Below are positions 1 to 9,542 of a stretch of DNA of 64,000 nt, one piece after another. Made by a program: the position numbers and the translations under genes. This DNA comes from Afipia sp. 64-13 (GTDB lineage: Bacteria > Pseudomonadota > Alphaproteobacteria > Rhizobiales > Xanthobacteraceae). Location: positions 145,378-209,377 of the forward strand of contig MKUJ01000009.1 of assembly GCA_001897755.1 (NCBI GenBank). The letters are read 5' to 3'. Numbering within the stretch: the first letter of the stretch is position 1; every line of letters begins with the position of its first letter. The notes below the pieces were generated by a model. That model saw only the letters and a list, made by a program, of their open reading frames with translations. It did not search any database and was not told the DNA's origin.

Positions 1-1026
1 GCGGCTGACGGAGAAAGGGTTTTCTCCGGGCCATACCGCCTGGATGATCTCCATCCCCGGATCGTGGCCATAGGAGTGAATTCCGATCAGCCGCCCGCCG
101 GCCCGCAGCGCCCGCGCCAGCGGCGCGATGATCCGCTTGGCGCGGAAGGCGAGCGAGGATTTGGCCCGGTAGGGCTGGGAGGCGATCACGAGGTCGAAAT
201 TGGCCTCCACCTTGCCGGCGCGGGGGATCACCGAATCCAGCAGGAAACGGTGGTCCTCGCGGTAGAGCACGATCACGATCGGCCGCTCATAGACCGGCAT
301 GCCCGAGCGCGGCGAGACGCTGGCGCGCCAGTTCTCTTCCAGAAACGGCTCCAGCGCCGCGATCTGGGCCTCGAACTCCCCGGAGGACGAGCCGGTCAGC
401 GCCACCTCGCGCCAGATCGTAGCGGCGGCGGCGGCCGGCGATTTCGGGGTCAGCCAGGGCGCCTCGGCGTAGTGCATGTTGGTGAGCACGAACACCGTGG
501 CGGGGTGCTCGAACAGCCGGTCGGGCACCTTGTCGAGGGTCAGCTTGACGTCCTCGAGGCTGATCTCCTTGCCGGCGACATAGAACGGCATGTGCGGGAA
601 CCGGCTGTGCATCGAGCGCATCACCCGCGCCAGCACCGTGCCGTCCCCCACCCCGGCGTCGAACAGCCGCAATGCCGGTGGGCGAGGATGGATGGACGAC
701 AGTTCCAACGCAACACGTTGGGCAATCACCCGTTTCTCGCTGCAAGTATGGACGAACAGCAGATATTTTTGCCGGTTCTCGAAAAACCGGAAATTGCCGG
801 TGGGATCGCGCCGCTCCAGCGGCGGCTCCGGCGGGCGCGGCAGCGGCGCCCCGTCGGCCAGAAAGGCCTTGATCCGGTCAAGCGTATCGACCGTGATGCG
901 CTTGCCCTCGCGCAGCCGCTGCACCAGCTTGCCGTCATTGACGGCGCGGCGGCCAAAGGTCGATTCGGCCATGCCCACCTCGCGGCAGTAGCCCGAAATC
1001 TCGGCCAGCAGTGCGTCGTTTTTCAT
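1..1026 (-). CDS. SAM-dependent methyltransferase-like protein, C-terminus cut by window edge
   Basis: The minus frame is open from an ATG at 1026 to base 1 with no stop, so 342 residues are visible and the C-terminus lies outside the window. Residues 1-60 (start MKNDALLAEISGYCREVGMA) read like a small helix-turn-helix resembling prophage or XRE-type repressors. A proline-rich linker follows, then a region with FDAGVGDGTVL near residue 120, which looks like the glycine-rich motif I of class I SAM methyltransferases. Further on come strand/helix blocks (VFVLTNMHYAE, FDLVIASQPYRAKSS, LRAGGRLIGIHSYG) typical of that fold. The substrate is unknown. Similar hypothetical proteins occur in Bradyrhizobium relatives as far as I recall. 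The methyltransferase call is inference from fold-like motifs; the reading frame itself is well supported by codon structure. Confidence 0.7.
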   Translation of the reverse strand, partial: MKNDALLAEISGYCREVGMAESTFGRRAVNDGKLVQRLREGKRITVDTLDRIKAFLADGAPLPRPPEPPLERRDPTGNFRFFENRQKYLLFVHTCSEKRVIAQRVALELSSIHPRPPALRLFDAGVGDGTVLARVMRSMHSRFPHMPFYVAGKEISLEDVKLTLDKVPDRLFEHPATVFVLTNMHYAEAPWLTPKSPAAAAATIWREVALTGSSSGEFEAQIAALEPFLEENWRASVSPRSGMPVYERPIVIVLYREDHRFLLDSVIPRAGKVEANFDLVIASQPYRAKSSLAFRAKRIIAPLARALRAGGRLIGIHSYGHDPGMEIIQAVWPGENPFSVSR

Positions 1027-1236
1027 GAAATGGGCAGCTTCAGGGTGTGGGCAGAGCGCCTTAACGGTGTCCCGTCTACCACGCCTTTCCCACGATTAAA
1101 ATGACCGAAAACGCCGCGCCGGGGCAGAATCAATCAAATCCTGTGGGCCCGAGGCCGAAGGGAGCCGAGGAGCGTCATCCGGCCAGCCGCAGACAGGAAG
1201 CCCTGTGGGACCTTGAGCAAAGCCCCGGCAAGGGGG

Positions 1237-2412
1237 TCAGCCCGCAGCCAGCCCCAGAACCTCGTCAGCCACCGCACAGGTCCGGGCGACCTCGGCATCG
1301 GTCAGGGTGGGATGGACCAGGAAGGCCAGGCCGGTCTCGCCAAGCTCTCGCGCTACCGGCAGCCGCTGCGCCGGCCGCCAGCCGGTGCCCTCGAATGCCG
1401 CCTCCAGATACACCTCCGACTGCGAGCCGTGCAGGCAGGGAACGCCCCGCGCCACGATCTCGTCGATGATCCGGTCGCGGCTCCAGCCGGAGGCAAGACG
1501 CTCCGGCCTCACGAACGCATAGAGACGATAATAAGCGTGACCAGCATCGGCAGGCACCTCCGGCACCCGGACCGTGTCGTGGCGCCGCAGCGCCGCCGCG
1601 ATCCGGCCGGCGATCTCGCCGCGCCGCGCCAGCCATTGCGGCATCCGCTTAAGCTGCACGAGGCCGATCGCCGCCTGCATTTCCAGCATGCGCGCATTGG
1701 TGCCGAAGCTGTCATGGACCAGGCGCGGCCCGGCGGGATGCGCGCGCTCGTAGACCCCTTGCCAGCTTTTGCCGTGATCCTTGAACGACCACATTGCCGA
1801 CCATAGCGCCTGCGAGTTGGTGGTCACCATGCCGCCCTCGCCGCCCGTCGTCATGATCTTGTCCTGACAGAACGACCACGCGCCGATATCGCCGATCGCG
1901 CCGACGCTGCGACCCTTGTAGGTCGCGCCGTGCGCCTGGGCGCAATCCTCGATCACGAACAGGCCGCGCTCGCGCGCCAGCGCCATGATCGGATCCATGT
2001 CGCAGGGCAGGCCCGCCAGATGCACCGGGATCACGGCTTTGGTCCGCGGCGTCAGCACCGCAGCGATGGTTGCGGCGGTGATGGTCTGCGTCTCGCGATC
2101 CACATCGGCGAAGACCGGCCGCGCGCCGGCCAGCGCGACGGATGACACCGAGGCGATGAAGGTGCGCGGCGTCACGATCACATCGTCGCCCGGACCGATC
2201 CCCAGCGCCTTCAGCGCAACGTCGAGCGCCAGCGTGCCGTTGGCCAGTGCAACCGCATAACGGGTGCCGACATAGGCCGCAAATTCCTCTTCGAAACGGC
2301 GGCACAGATCGCCGGTCCAGTAGTTCACCCGCCCCGAGGCGAGCACCTCGGACACCGCGGCGATCTCTTCGGGCGAATAGCTCGGCCAGGGGGAAAAGGG
2401 GGTGTTGAGCAC
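1237..2412 (-). CDS. DegT/DnrJ/EryC1/StrS-family sugar aminotransferase (PglE-like)
   Basis: A PLP-dependent aminotransferase of 391 residues that converts a keto-sugar nucleotide to an amino sugar. The family hallmarks are visible: a FxxYVG(T)-type N-terminal region, ALANGTLAL, TPRTFIAS, the VIEDCAQAHGA motif near residue 155, and the Schiff-base lysine K185 in CQDKIMTTGGEGG. The start is a GTG at 2412, which overlaps the stop codon of the upstream acetyltransferase gene (TAGTG); this coupling, and the family length of about 380-390, argue against a longer start. It is the last gene of a three-gene minus-strand operon with a PglD-like acetyltransferase and a PglC-like phospho-sugar transferase. 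That set resembles the diacetylbacillosamine pathway, but no 4,6-dehydratase (PglF) lies nearby. Confidence 0.9.
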   Translation of the reverse strand: MLNTPFSPWPSYSPEEIAAVSEVLASGRVNYWTGDLCRRFEEEFAAYVGTRYAVALANGTLALDVALKALGIGPGDDVIVTPRTFIASVSSVALAGARPVFADVDRETQTITAATIAAVLTPRTKAVIPVHLAGLPCDMDPIMALARERGLFVIEDCAQAHGATYKGRSVGAIGDIGAWSFCQDKIMTTGGEGGMVTTNSQALWSAMWSFKDHGKSWQGVYERAHPAGPRLVHDSFGTNARMLEMQAAIGLVQLKRMPQWLARRGEIAGRIAAALRRHDTVRVPEVPADAGHAYYRLYAFVRPERLASGWSRDRIIDEIVARGVPCLHGSQSEVYLEAAFEGTGWRPAQRLPVARELGETGLAFLVHPTLTDAEVARTCAVADEVLGLAAG

Positions 2413-3032
2413 TATGGTTTTTCCATCGGGCGCGCGGGTACGCCGATCACAACGCAGCCGTCCTCGACATCCTTGACGATCACGCTGCCGACCCCGGCGA
2501 TCACATTGGCGCCAATCCGGATGTTGTGACGGACCGAGCTGCCGGTCCCAAGCCAACTGCACGCGCCAATCTCGACCGTGCCCGACAAATGCACGCCGGG
2601 CGACAGATGGACGCCCTCGCCGATCCGGCAATCGTGATCGACGCTCGCCCCGGTGTTGATGATGCAGCCCGCACCGATGTCCGCGGCAACATTGACGATA
2701 CTACCGGCGGCCAGAAACGAACCCTCGCCGATCATGGCGCGGCGACTGACACGAGCCGTGGGATCGATGATCGTCACCAGCGGCGCAGAAACGCCGCGCA
2801 GCCGGTTGAGACAGTCCATGCGTGTTCGATTGTCGCCGAGCGCGACGATGACACCATCAAACTCTTGCGCACGCTGCAGCAAATTCGCAAACTTGCCGAC
2901 CACATCCCAGTCGCGAACGCGCCCCGTGCGGGTCTCGTCGAAAAATTCGACCGACCAGCCGAGCTCGGTGGCGCTATCGGCCACCACGCGACCATGCCCC
3001 CCGGCGCCAACAATCGCGAGTCGTCCGCTCAC
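2412..3032 (-). CDS. PglD/NeuD-family sugar O/N-acetyltransferase
   Basis: A 206-residue protein with an N-terminal nucleotide-sugar binding half (SGRLAIVGAGGHGRVVAD, a GxGGHG loop) and a C-terminal left-handed beta-helix made of hexapeptide repeats (for example IGAGCIINTGASVDHDCRIGE, with the usual catalytic-type histidine in VDHDC). The C-terminal VIGVPARPM is typical of PglD/NeuD/VioB acetyltransferases. The start is taken as GTG at 3032, which overlaps the stop of the upstream sugar transferase (GTGA); a longer frame exists upstream but is only the shadow of that gene. It probably acetylates the amino sugar made by the downstream aminotransferase, using acetyl-CoA in the cytoplasm. Confidence 0.87.
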   Translation of the reverse strand: MSGRLAIVGAGGHGRVVADSATELGWSVEFFDETRTGRVRDWDVVGKFANLLQRAQEFDGVIVALGDNRTRMDCLNRLRGVSAPLVTIIDPTARVSRRAMIGEGSFLAAGSIVNVAADIGAGCIINTGASVDHDCRIGEGVHLSPGVHLSGTVEIGACSWLGTGSSVRHNIRIGANVIAGVGSVIVKDVEDGCVVIGVPARPMEKP

Positions 3033-3616
3033 TTGCCCGTAAACCTCTCGACCGTGGCCGCATTCTCGGCCGTTATGCCCTGACGCCGCAAGGCCGTCAT
3101 CACGGTGCGCGCAAGAATTCGCAGATCGAGCGTCAGCGAGCGATGATCGACATACCACACGTCGAGCCGGAATTTCTCCTCCCAGGAAATGGCGTTGCGG
3201 CCGTTGACCTGAGCCCAGCCGGTGATGCCCGGCCGCACCTCGTGCCGGCGCATCTGCTGCGCCGAATAAAGCGGCAGATACTCCATCAGCAGCGGGCGCG
3301 GCCCGACCAGCGACATCTCGCCCTTCAGCACGTTCCACAATTCCGGCAATTCGTCGAGACTGGTGGAGCGCAGCAGCTTGCCGAACTCGGTCAGCCGCTC
3401 GGCATCGGGCAGCGGCTCGCCATCCGGCCCCCGTGCATCGCCCATGGTGCGGAATTTCAGCATCTCAAAGGGCTTGCCATGCAGGCCCGGTCGGATCTGG
3501 CGAAACAGGACCGGACGGCCAAGCTTTACGCCCACCAGCACGGCGATGAAGAGAATGGCCGGACACAGCAGGACAAGCCCCAGGAGCGCCGCCGTCACGT
3601 CCAGCGCCCGTTTCAT
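3029..3616 (-). CDS. undecaprenyl-phosphate sugar phosphotransferase (PglC-like bacterial sugar transferase)
   Basis: 195 residues, the short monotopic form of the bacterial sugar transferase family (PF02397). A hydrophobic N-terminal helix (about residues 5-27, ALLGLVLLCPAILFIAVLV) is followed by the conserved block FEMLKFRTM, the DELPELWNVLKGEMSLVGPRP motif and GITGWAQVNGRN. The DE pair in SLDELPQ-type motifs is catalytic in PglC. The ATG at 3616 is preferred because a GGAGAGGG ribosome site lies just upstream and the family starts with MKR; an in-frame ATG 24 bases earlier is possible. It starts a polyisoprenyl-linked glycan at the inner membrane and is the first gene of the PglC-PglD-PglE-like operon. 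Confidence 0.9.
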   Translation of the reverse strand: MKRALDVTAALLGLVLLCPAILFIAVLVGVKLGRPVLFRQIRPGLHGKPFEMLKFRTMGDARGPDGEPLPDAERLTEFGKLLRSTSLDELPELWNVLKGEMSLVGPRPLLMEYLPLYSAQQMRRHEVRPGITGWAQVNGRNAISWEEKFRLDVWYVDHRSLTLDLRILARTVMTALRRQGITAENAATVERFTGK

Positions 3617-3770
3617 CGGGCCCTCTCCTGCATCACCCAATCACTTAGACACATGCGGTTCATGGCGACTATTTCGGGATCACGGCCGGCCCGGGATCCG
3701 GCCAGCCTCTCCCGGTCCGTCTACTCTGCCCGGTTGCCCGCGGCAACCCTGCGGGGCTTTGCGGACCTGC

Positions 3771-5021
3771 CTAACGATGCCCGCCCTCGTCCCGGTCCGG
3801 GTCCTTCACATGCGCCACGGTGGCGAATTCGATATTGCGGTTCTCACCGCGCTCCACGGCGACCTTGCGCAGATAGATGTTCTGGATCACCTCGCGGGTC
3901 TGCGGATCGATCTCGACCGGCCCGCGCGGGCTTTCCCACGCCATGCCCTTCATCGCCGCGAGCAGCGCCGCGCCGTCCGTCCTGCCGCGGGTCTTGCGCA
4001 GCGCCTGACAGATCAGGTGCATGCCGTCATAGCCCGCCACCGCCATGTAGCCCGGCCGGTCGCCATAGGCCGCCCGATAGGCGGCAACGAAATTGCGGTT
4101 CTCCTGCGAGGGATGCGCCGCCGAATAGAAATGCGCGGTGATGACGCCGAGCATGTCCTCGCCCATATTGGCCAGCGCATCGTCGTCGGTGAGCTCGCCG
4201 GTGCCGATCACCTGAATCTTGAGACCGCTGGCGCGGAACTGCTCCATGAAGAGACGGCTCTGCCGCGTCGGCACGAACACGAATAGCGCATCGGCGGCGG
4301 CTTCCTTGATTTGCTCAAGCAGCGGTGCGAAGTCCGGCTCGGACAATGGCGCTTTCCATTCGCCGGCGATCTCGCCGCCCGCCGCCCTGAAATGCCTGCC
4401 GAACACGGCGAGCGCATCGTTTCCGGGCGCGTAGTCCGCGATCAGGATCGCGACCTTCTTCAACTCGTGCCCTGCCGCCCAGTGCGCCAGCGTCGCGGCG
4501 GATTGCGCCAGCGTGCCACCGCTGCGCACGATGAAAGGCGAGCGATCGGTGATCAGCGAGGTGCCCGCCCCCATCACCACCTGCGGAATGGCGGCCTCGG
4601 TGGCGAGCGGCGCGGCAATCGCGGCCGCCGGCGACGTGCCGAAGCCGGCCAGCAGCGCCACCTTGTCGTCCGCGATCAATTCCTTCGCCGCCTGCCTTGT
4701 CTCGTCCGGCACGGCGCGATCGTCGCGCAGCACGATCTCGATTTTCCTGCCGTCGATGGTGTCGCCGTTCTGCTCGAGATAAAGCCGCACCGCGTTGTCG
4801 ATCTGCTCGCCGGTCGCCGCCTCGGGACCGGTCATCGGCAGGATGAGACCGATCCTGATGATCTCCTGCTCCTGCGCCCTGCCGGGCGCGACTGCGAAGC
4901 CAAGCGATGCGGCAAGAACGCCGAGCAGCACGCACCTCGACAAACGACCCGCCGTCCGGCGGGACTGGCTCGATTTGGCAAGCGGGTCTGGTTCACCCCG
5001 CCGCGATGGAATGTGGCTCAT
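3771..5021 (-). CDS. ABC transporter substrate-binding protein, branched-chain amino acid type (orphan)
   Basis: A periplasmic binding protein of the LivJ/type 1 fold (Peripla_BP_6). A basic N-region is followed by a signal-peptide-like hydrophobic stretch (CVLLGVLAASLGFAVAPGRAQ), and the mature part begins QEIIRIGLILPMTGPEAATGEQ. The middle (LLAGFGTSPAAAIAAPLATEAAIPQV, FVPTRQSRLFMEQF, YMAVAGYDGMHLI) follows the family pattern. The ATG at 5021 is one of several possible starts (5087 and 5084 are in frame), and even from 5021 the N-region is long. No permease or ATPase genes adjoin it, so it either uses another transporter or serves as a sensor. The ligand is unknown. Confidence 0.82.
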   Translation of the reverse strand: MSHIPSRRGEPDPLAKSSQSRRTAGRLSRCVLLGVLAASLGFAVAPGRAQEQEIIRIGLILPMTGPEAATGEQIDNAVRLYLEQNGDTIDGRKIEIVLRDDRAVPDETRQAAKELIADDKVALLAGFGTSPAAAIAAPLATEAAIPQVVMGAGTSLITDRSPFIVRSGGTLAQSAATLAHWAAGHELKKVAILIADYAPGNDALAVFGRHFRAAGGEIAGEWKAPLSEPDFAPLLEQIKEAAADALFVFVPTRQSRLFMEQFRASGLKIQVIGTGELTDDDALANMGEDMLGVITAHFYSAAHPSQENRNFVAAYRAAYGDRPGYMAVAGYDGMHLICQALRKTRGRTDGAALLAAMKGMAWESPRGPVEIDPQTREVIQNIYLRKVAVERGENRNIEFATVAHVKDPDRDEGGHR

Positions 5022-5134
5022 GGCCGTCACATGCCGCAGACACTGCAATGCCCGACCGATACCGGCTTTGCGCAGGCTTTGCATCATTTATTGCAGCCGC
5101 TGAAAGCCCGGACTGCGACCGGCTCCCATGCCGG

Positions 5135-5279
5135 CCCTCATGGTGAGGAGGCGCCTCCAGCGCGTTTACGCGTCTTCCGACGCGCTATGGCGCCGTCTCG
5201 AACCATGAGGCCACAGATCAGCCCCAATGGCCTCATCCTTGGAGACGCAGCCCAAGGCCGCTCCTCAGGATGAGGGTCA
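5135..5279. repeat. dispersed intergenic palindromic repeat, copy A
   Basis: The stretch contains hairpin-forming modules (CCCTCATGGTGAGGAGGCGC, GACGCGCTATGGCGCCGTCT, GATGAGG ends). It matches, in reverse complement and in the same two-module order, the copy at 17323-17474. This looks like a mobile intergenic repeat of the kind common in Bradyrhizobium and Rhodopseudomonas genomes. The rest of the 5022-5444 gap shows no gene. Confidence 0.8.
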
Positions 5280-5444
5280 TGCCTGCATACCGCGCCCGGT
5301 TTCCTTATCTCTCCGCACGCGAGAAACAGGCGCAACCTGCGGCAACGGCTTCAAACAAAATCCGAAATACTTTAAGGTCCGCGCGGGCATCCGATCCCGG
5401 CACGGCCCGTCCTCACCACATGACCACCGTCGCGGGAGAGCTTC

Positions 5445-6509
5445 ATGGGATTGCTCAGGGTGTTTCTTGCCCTCGCAGTCGTCGCCGCCCACCAGCCTCC
5501 CCCGACCGGCCTGCTGCGTTTCGTCGGCGGCCAGATGGCCGTGGAAATCTTCTTCGTCATCTCCGGCTTCTACATGCAGATGGTGATGAGCTCCGGCCGC
5601 TATGCGACGGTGCGCGACTTCTACATCAGCCGCGCCCTGCGTATCTTTCCAGCCTATTGGCTGATCGCCGGCGCGGTGCTGCTGGCCACGCCGGGCTGGC
5701 TCACGCAGGTGACGCAACTCGGCGTCGGCCCCGCCGTCGCGCTGCTGCTCTCGAACGCGATCCTTTTGCTGCAGGACACGACCCTGTTCCTGTCGGGCAA
5801 CGGCGGCAGTCTGTCGTTCACTGCAAACGTCTTCGCCGACCCGTTGCCGCTCTATCCCTATCTGCTGATCCCGGTGGCGTGGACGCTGGCGCTGGAATTG
5901 TACTTCTACCTGCTGGTGCCGCTGCTGGCGAAACGTAGCGACCGGTTTCTCGTCGCGCTCATCGCCATCGCGACCGTCGCGCGCATCGTCACCTATCTCG
6001 CCGGCCTCAACAGCGATCCGTGGACCTACCGGTTCTTCCCGTTCGAGATCGCGCTGTTCCTGTGCGGCATGCTGGCCCAGCGCTTCCATGCACGCACCGA
6101 CTGGCAGGCGTTTCCGCGAGAAAAACTGTCGCGGATCGGCTGGATCTGTCTTGCGGTGTTCTGCCTGTCGGGCCCGTTCCGCGCGTCGCGCATAGCGGTC
6201 TTTCTGGTCGCGATGGCGTGGACCTTCGCTATTCCCTATCTTTTCGAACTTACCCGGCGCTCACGGATCGACCGCATCATCGGCGAACTGTCCTATCCGG
6301 TCTATCTCGTGCACGTGCCGCTGCTGTCTTTGGTGATGCCGCATATCAAGCAGGCATTGCCGGCGCTCGGCATCATTCCCGACTATTTCGTGCTGGCGGC
6401 GCTATCGCTCGCCACCGCCTTCGCGATCTGGTGGCTGATCGATCGCCCGATCGATCACCTGCGCCACAAGATGCTCGCCAATCCGCGCGCGACGCCGCCG
6501 GAGATCTGA
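5445..6509 (+). CDS. membrane acyltransferase family 3 (OafA/NodX-like)
   Basis: A 354-residue polytopic inner-membrane protein of the acyltransferase-3 family, which transfers acyl (often acetyl) groups to cell-surface glycans or other acceptors. The start is supported by a GGGAGAG ribosome site five bases before the ATG. Family marks are the early histidine in LALAVVAAHQ, the block QMAVEIFFVISGFYM, the R-rich segment YISRALRIFPAYW, and about ten hydrophobic helices ending in SYPVYLVHVPLL. It faces the convergent acyltransferase gene at 6551-7642, a different, non-identical member. The substrate is unknown; proximity to the glycan operon only hints at surface polysaccharide decoration. Confidence 0.88.
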   Translation: MGLLRVFLALAVVAAHQPPPTGLLRFVGGQMAVEIFFVISGFYMQMVMSSGRYATVRDFYISRALRIFPAYWLIAGAVLLATPGWLTQVTQLGVGPAVALLLSNAILLLQDTTLFLSGNGGSLSFTANVFADPLPLYPYLLIPVAWTLALELYFYLLVPLLAKRSDRFLVALIAIATVARIVTYLAGLNSDPWTYRFFPFEIALFLCGMLAQRFHARTDWQAFPREKLSRIGWICLAVFCLSGPFRASRIAVFLVAMAWTFAIPYLFELTRRSRIDRIIGELSYPVYLVHVPLLSLVMPHIKQALPALGIIPDYFVLAALSLATAFAIWWLIDRPIDHLRHKMLANPRATPPEI

Positions 6510-6550
6510 CCGCGGCCTGCGCCGCCAGTTCGACTCCTGACGGTGATTTT

Positions 6551-7642
6551 TCACGGATTGACCGGTTCTGCCCTGTTCCGGAAATAACGCGATGAAATCG
6601 CTTTTCCCATTTTAATGAAGCGGCTTTCGATCAGCGGCGTCGTCACATAATAGCTCACCCAGAACGACAGCAGGGCAACCAGCGGCACCGCAAGCTCTGC
6701 GGGCACGAAGATCACCGAGCGCAGCCGCGCCGGAATCCCTGCAAAATCGAAATGGAACAGATAGATCGAATACGAATGCTGTCCCAGGGTTTCGAGCACT
6801 GAGTTTTTCAATCCGACCGACAGAACCAGAAACGAGAAAAGAAACAGGAATGCCACAACCTTTCCAAACTGGAACGGCAGCGCGCATGCCAGCATCAACA
6901 GGATGCCGACGACAGGCACCCGCTTCTGCTCCAGAATCTCGAACAGGATGAAACCGAAGCCAAAACAAATGATCTGGTTTGGCAGCCAGAAGATGCAAAA
7001 CAGATCGACAAGATATTTCTGGGATTCCGGATAGTGCGGATAGAGCGCAGGCAACACGAGGTTCTGCGCCGCGTATTGGCCGGCCAGATAGATCACCGCC
7101 ACGAGCACGTAAGGCGCGATCGCCTGACGGTTCCTCGCCCGTCTGAACAAATAGATGAACAGCGGAAAGATAAAATAGAATTGCAGCTCGACGGCAATAC
7201 TCCAGCCACCAGGCACCACCGAGTTGAACGCGGTGGGAGAGAGCCACTGCAGAAGCGAGAACGTCAGCAGGATATCGGTCAGGCTGACGCCGTCGGGCGC
7301 GAAATAGTTCGCATGAAACCCCTTCCTGATAACGTACATCAGGGCAACGACCCAGAACAGCGGCACGATCCTGAAAAATCGCCGGGTGTAGAATGCGAAG
7401 ATCGCGTTTGCGGAGACATCCTTCCCGAACGTCAACATCATCGTGTAACCGCTGATGATGAAGAACAACTGGACACCGTACGGCCCATAGCCGACGAAAT
7501 TATTCGTGACGGTGAAATATCCCGGCGAAGCCTGCCACGTATGAACCAGGATGACGAGAAGGATCGCCACCCCTCTCAGCAGATCAAGCGATTCATTGCG
7601 GTTTGATGCTGGAGCCACGCCGGCGATCTCTCCCAGTCCCAT
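6551..7642 (-). CDS. membrane acyltransferase family 3 (OafA-like), second copy
   Basis: A 363-residue polytopic acyltransferase-3 protein. It begins [13 protein letters not shown], and the conserved start NESLDLLRGVAILLVILVHTW carries the family R and H; YGVQLFFIISGYTMM and FYTRRFFRIVPLFW follow. The ATG at 7642 shares one base with the purU stop codon (TGATG), so the gene is probably translationally coupled to purU despite an unrelated function. Sequence and length differ from the 5445-6509 protein, so this is not a recent duplication. Likely role: O-acylation of a surface glycan. Confidence 0.87.
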   Translation of the reverse strand: MGLGEIAGVAPASNRNESLDLLRGVAILLVILVHTWQASPGYFTVTNNFVGYGPYGVQLFFIISGYTMMLTFGKDVSANAIFAFYTRRFFRIVPLFWVVALMYVIRKGFHANYFAPDGVSLTDILLTFSLLQWLSPTAFNSVVPGGWSIAVELQFYFIFPLFIYLFRRARNRQAIAPYVLVAVIYLAGQYAAQNLVLPALYPHYPESQKYLVDLFCIFWLPNQIICFGFGFILFEILEQKRVPVVGILLMLACALPFQFGKVVAFLFLFSFLVLSVGLKNSVLETLGQHSYSIYLFHFDFAGIPARLRSVIFVPAELAVPLVALLSFWVSYYVTTPLIESRFIKMGKAISSRYFRNRAEPVNP

Positions 7643-8505
7643 CAATCCGTGAACACGATGGTCTTGCGGCCGTTGAGAATAACGCGATCCTCCAGATGGT
7701 AGCGCAGGGCACGCGCCAGCACGCGGCGCTCGATATCGCTGCCCTTGCGCACCAGCGCCTCGGCGGAATCGCGATGGCTGATGCGTTCGACATCCTGCTC
7801 GATGATCGGACCTTCGTCGAGGTCGCCGGTGACATAATGCGCGGTGGCGCCGATCAGCTTGACGCCGCGCTCATGCGCCTGATGGTAAGGCTTGGCGCCC
7901 TTGAAGCCCGGCAGGAACGAGTGGTGGATGTTGATGCAGCGGCCTGACAGCTTCGCTGAAAGATCGTCCGACAGCACCTGCATGTAGCGCGCCAGCACCA
8001 CGAGATCGGACTTGGTTTCCTGAATGAGAGTCCAGACCGCCGCCTCCTGCTCCGCCTTGGTCGCCTTGGTGATCGGCAGATAATGGAACGGAATGTCGCC
8101 GAATTCGACGCCCTGATAGGCCTCGCGCGGATGGTTGGAGACGATCGCGGTCGGGATCATCGGCAGTTGCCGGTGCCGCCAGCGATACAGGATATCGACC
8201 AGACAATGATCGAATTTCGAGACCATCAGCAGCACGCGGTGCGGCACGGCGCGGTCACGGATTTGCCATGTCATGTTGAAAGGCTCGGCGATGGCGCGGA
8301 ATCCGCCCCGGATCACCGAAAGGTCGGACGAGCCATTGGTCGGCGTGAACATCACCCGCATGAAGAAATGACTGGTCTCGGTGTCGTCGTATTGCTGAGC
8401 GTCGAGAATGTTCTGACCGCTGGCGAACAGGAAGGTCGAGACCGCGGAGACGATGCCGGGACGATCGAGGCACGACAGAGTGAGGACGAATTGCTGTTCG
8501 GACAT
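7642..8505 (-). CDS. purU: formyltetrahydrofolate deformylase
   Basis: 287 residues, the usual PurU length. The protein has an N-terminal ACT domain ([21 protein letters not shown], residues 5-85) and a C-terminal formyltransferase-type catalytic domain with [17 protein letters not shown] and [17 protein letters not shown], carrying the expected Asn, His and Asp. It hydrolyses 10-formyl-THF to formate and THF, balancing one-carbon pools. The ATG at 8505 (MSEQQF) is chosen because the ACT domain begins there; 19 extra in-frame codons upstream are not conserved-looking. It probably heads a two-gene unit with the acyltransferase. Confidence 0.95.
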   Translation of the reverse strand: MSEQQFVLTLSCLDRPGIVSAVSTFLFASGQNILDAQQYDDTETSHFFMRVMFTPTNGSSDLSVIRGGFRAIAEPFNMTWQIRDRAVPHRVLLMVSKFDHCLVDILYRWRHRQLPMIPTAIVSNHPREAYQGVEFGDIPFHYLPITKATKAEQEAAVWTLIQETKSDLVVLARYMQVLSDDLSAKLSGRCINIHHSFLPGFKGAKPYHQAHERGVKLIGATAHYVTGDLDEGPIIEQDVERISHRDSAEALVRKGSDIERRVLARALRYHLEDRVILNGRKTIVFTD

Positions 8506-8702
8506 GGTGACGATCTTTGCTGGTGATGGCCGGCGGGGCGAAAATCCGCCCTGCTCTAGCATCGCTTCGACCGCCCCGCCAAGCGCAGGCGTCCCGACCT
8601 TAGGCTAAATTTGGCGGACGCGCGGAACACCGGCCGGTCCCGCACACTTTTGAGATATGATTTCAACTGCAACAGCTAAAAATATCACGAGCGGGTTCTT
8701 CC

Positions 8703-9542
8703 ATGACGGACAGGCTGAACGGCTATCGCATTCTGATTCTGGAAAGCCGCGAGGAAGCGCAGTTCTCGCGCCTGCTGCGCGATCAGGGCGCTGCAGTGGT
8801 GCAATGCCCGATGTTCACCATCCATGACGCGCCAGACTCCGCGGCGGTGGAAGCCTGGATCCGGCGCGCGGTCGAAACCCCGTTCGACGATCTCGTCCTC
8901 ACCACCGGCGAGGGCCTGCGGCGGCTGATCGGGCTTGCGAAGGCACGCGGCCTCGATCAGGCGTTCGTCGCCGCGATCGGGCAATCGCGCACGGTGGCGC
9001 GCGGGCCCAAGCCCGGCAAGGCGCTGCGTGAGATCAGGCTTGCGCCGCAGGTCACGACCGAAACGCCGACCTCGGAGGGTATCGCGCAGACCATGGCGGG
9101 CTTCGATCTCACGTGCCATCGCGTCGGCATCCAGCTTTATCCCGAGAAGGATCACACCAAGCTGCTGAACGCGCTGCGTCAGCAAGGCGCGAGCGTCGAT
9201 CCGGTGCTGCCTTACGTTTACGACGCGGAAGCCGCCGATCCTCATATCGTGGCGGCGATCGACGAGATGGTTGCCGGACGGATCGACGCCATCGCACTGA
9301 CAAGCTCCGGCCAGGTCCGCCGCCTGGTCGACGCGGCGCGCAAGCATGGCTGCGAGGAGCGTCTGCGGCAGGGCCTTGCGATGACGCGCGTCGCATCGGT
9401 CGGCCCGGTGGTGTCGGACGAACTGAAGGCGCACGGTTTTCAGACCGACATCATGCCCGCCGATGGCGCGTTCTTCATGAAGCCGCTGATCAGCGCAATG
9501 GCTGCGAGACTGGCAACGATGCCGCGTCGGGCACAGGCTTAA
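8703..9542 (+). CDS. uroporphyrinogen-III synthase family protein
   Basis: 279 residues of the HemD fold: two similar alpha/beta domains, the first starting with [22 protein letters not shown] and the second with [36 protein letters not shown] and [15 protein letters not shown] correspond to the conserved T/S-rich loops, and [20 protein letters not shown] to the C-terminal loop. HemD cyclises hydroxymethylbilane to uroporphyrinogen III. It is not next to hemC, and sequence identity in this family is always low, so it could be the housekeeping HemD or a paralogue. Its stop overlaps the convergent fcl stop within TTAA. Confidence 0.8.
   Translation: MTDRLNGYRILILESREEAQFSRLLRDQGAAVVQCPMFTIHDAPDSAAVEAWIRRAVETPFDDLVLTTGEGLRRLIGLAKARGLDQAFVAAIGQSRTVARGPKPGKALREIRLAPQVTTETPTSEGIAQTMAGFDLTCHRVGIQLYPEKDHTKLLNALRQQGASVDPVLPYVYDAEAADPHIVAAIDEMVAGRIDAIALTSSGQVRRLVDAARKHGCEERLRQGLAMTRVASVGPVVSDELKAHGFQTDIMPADGAFFMKPLISAMAARLATMPRRAQA

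Noticed and set aside
64-1104. 346-codon plus-strand open frame at the left edge
   Set aside because: Antisense to the partial minus-strand methyltransferase-like gene, which has a better start and motif content.
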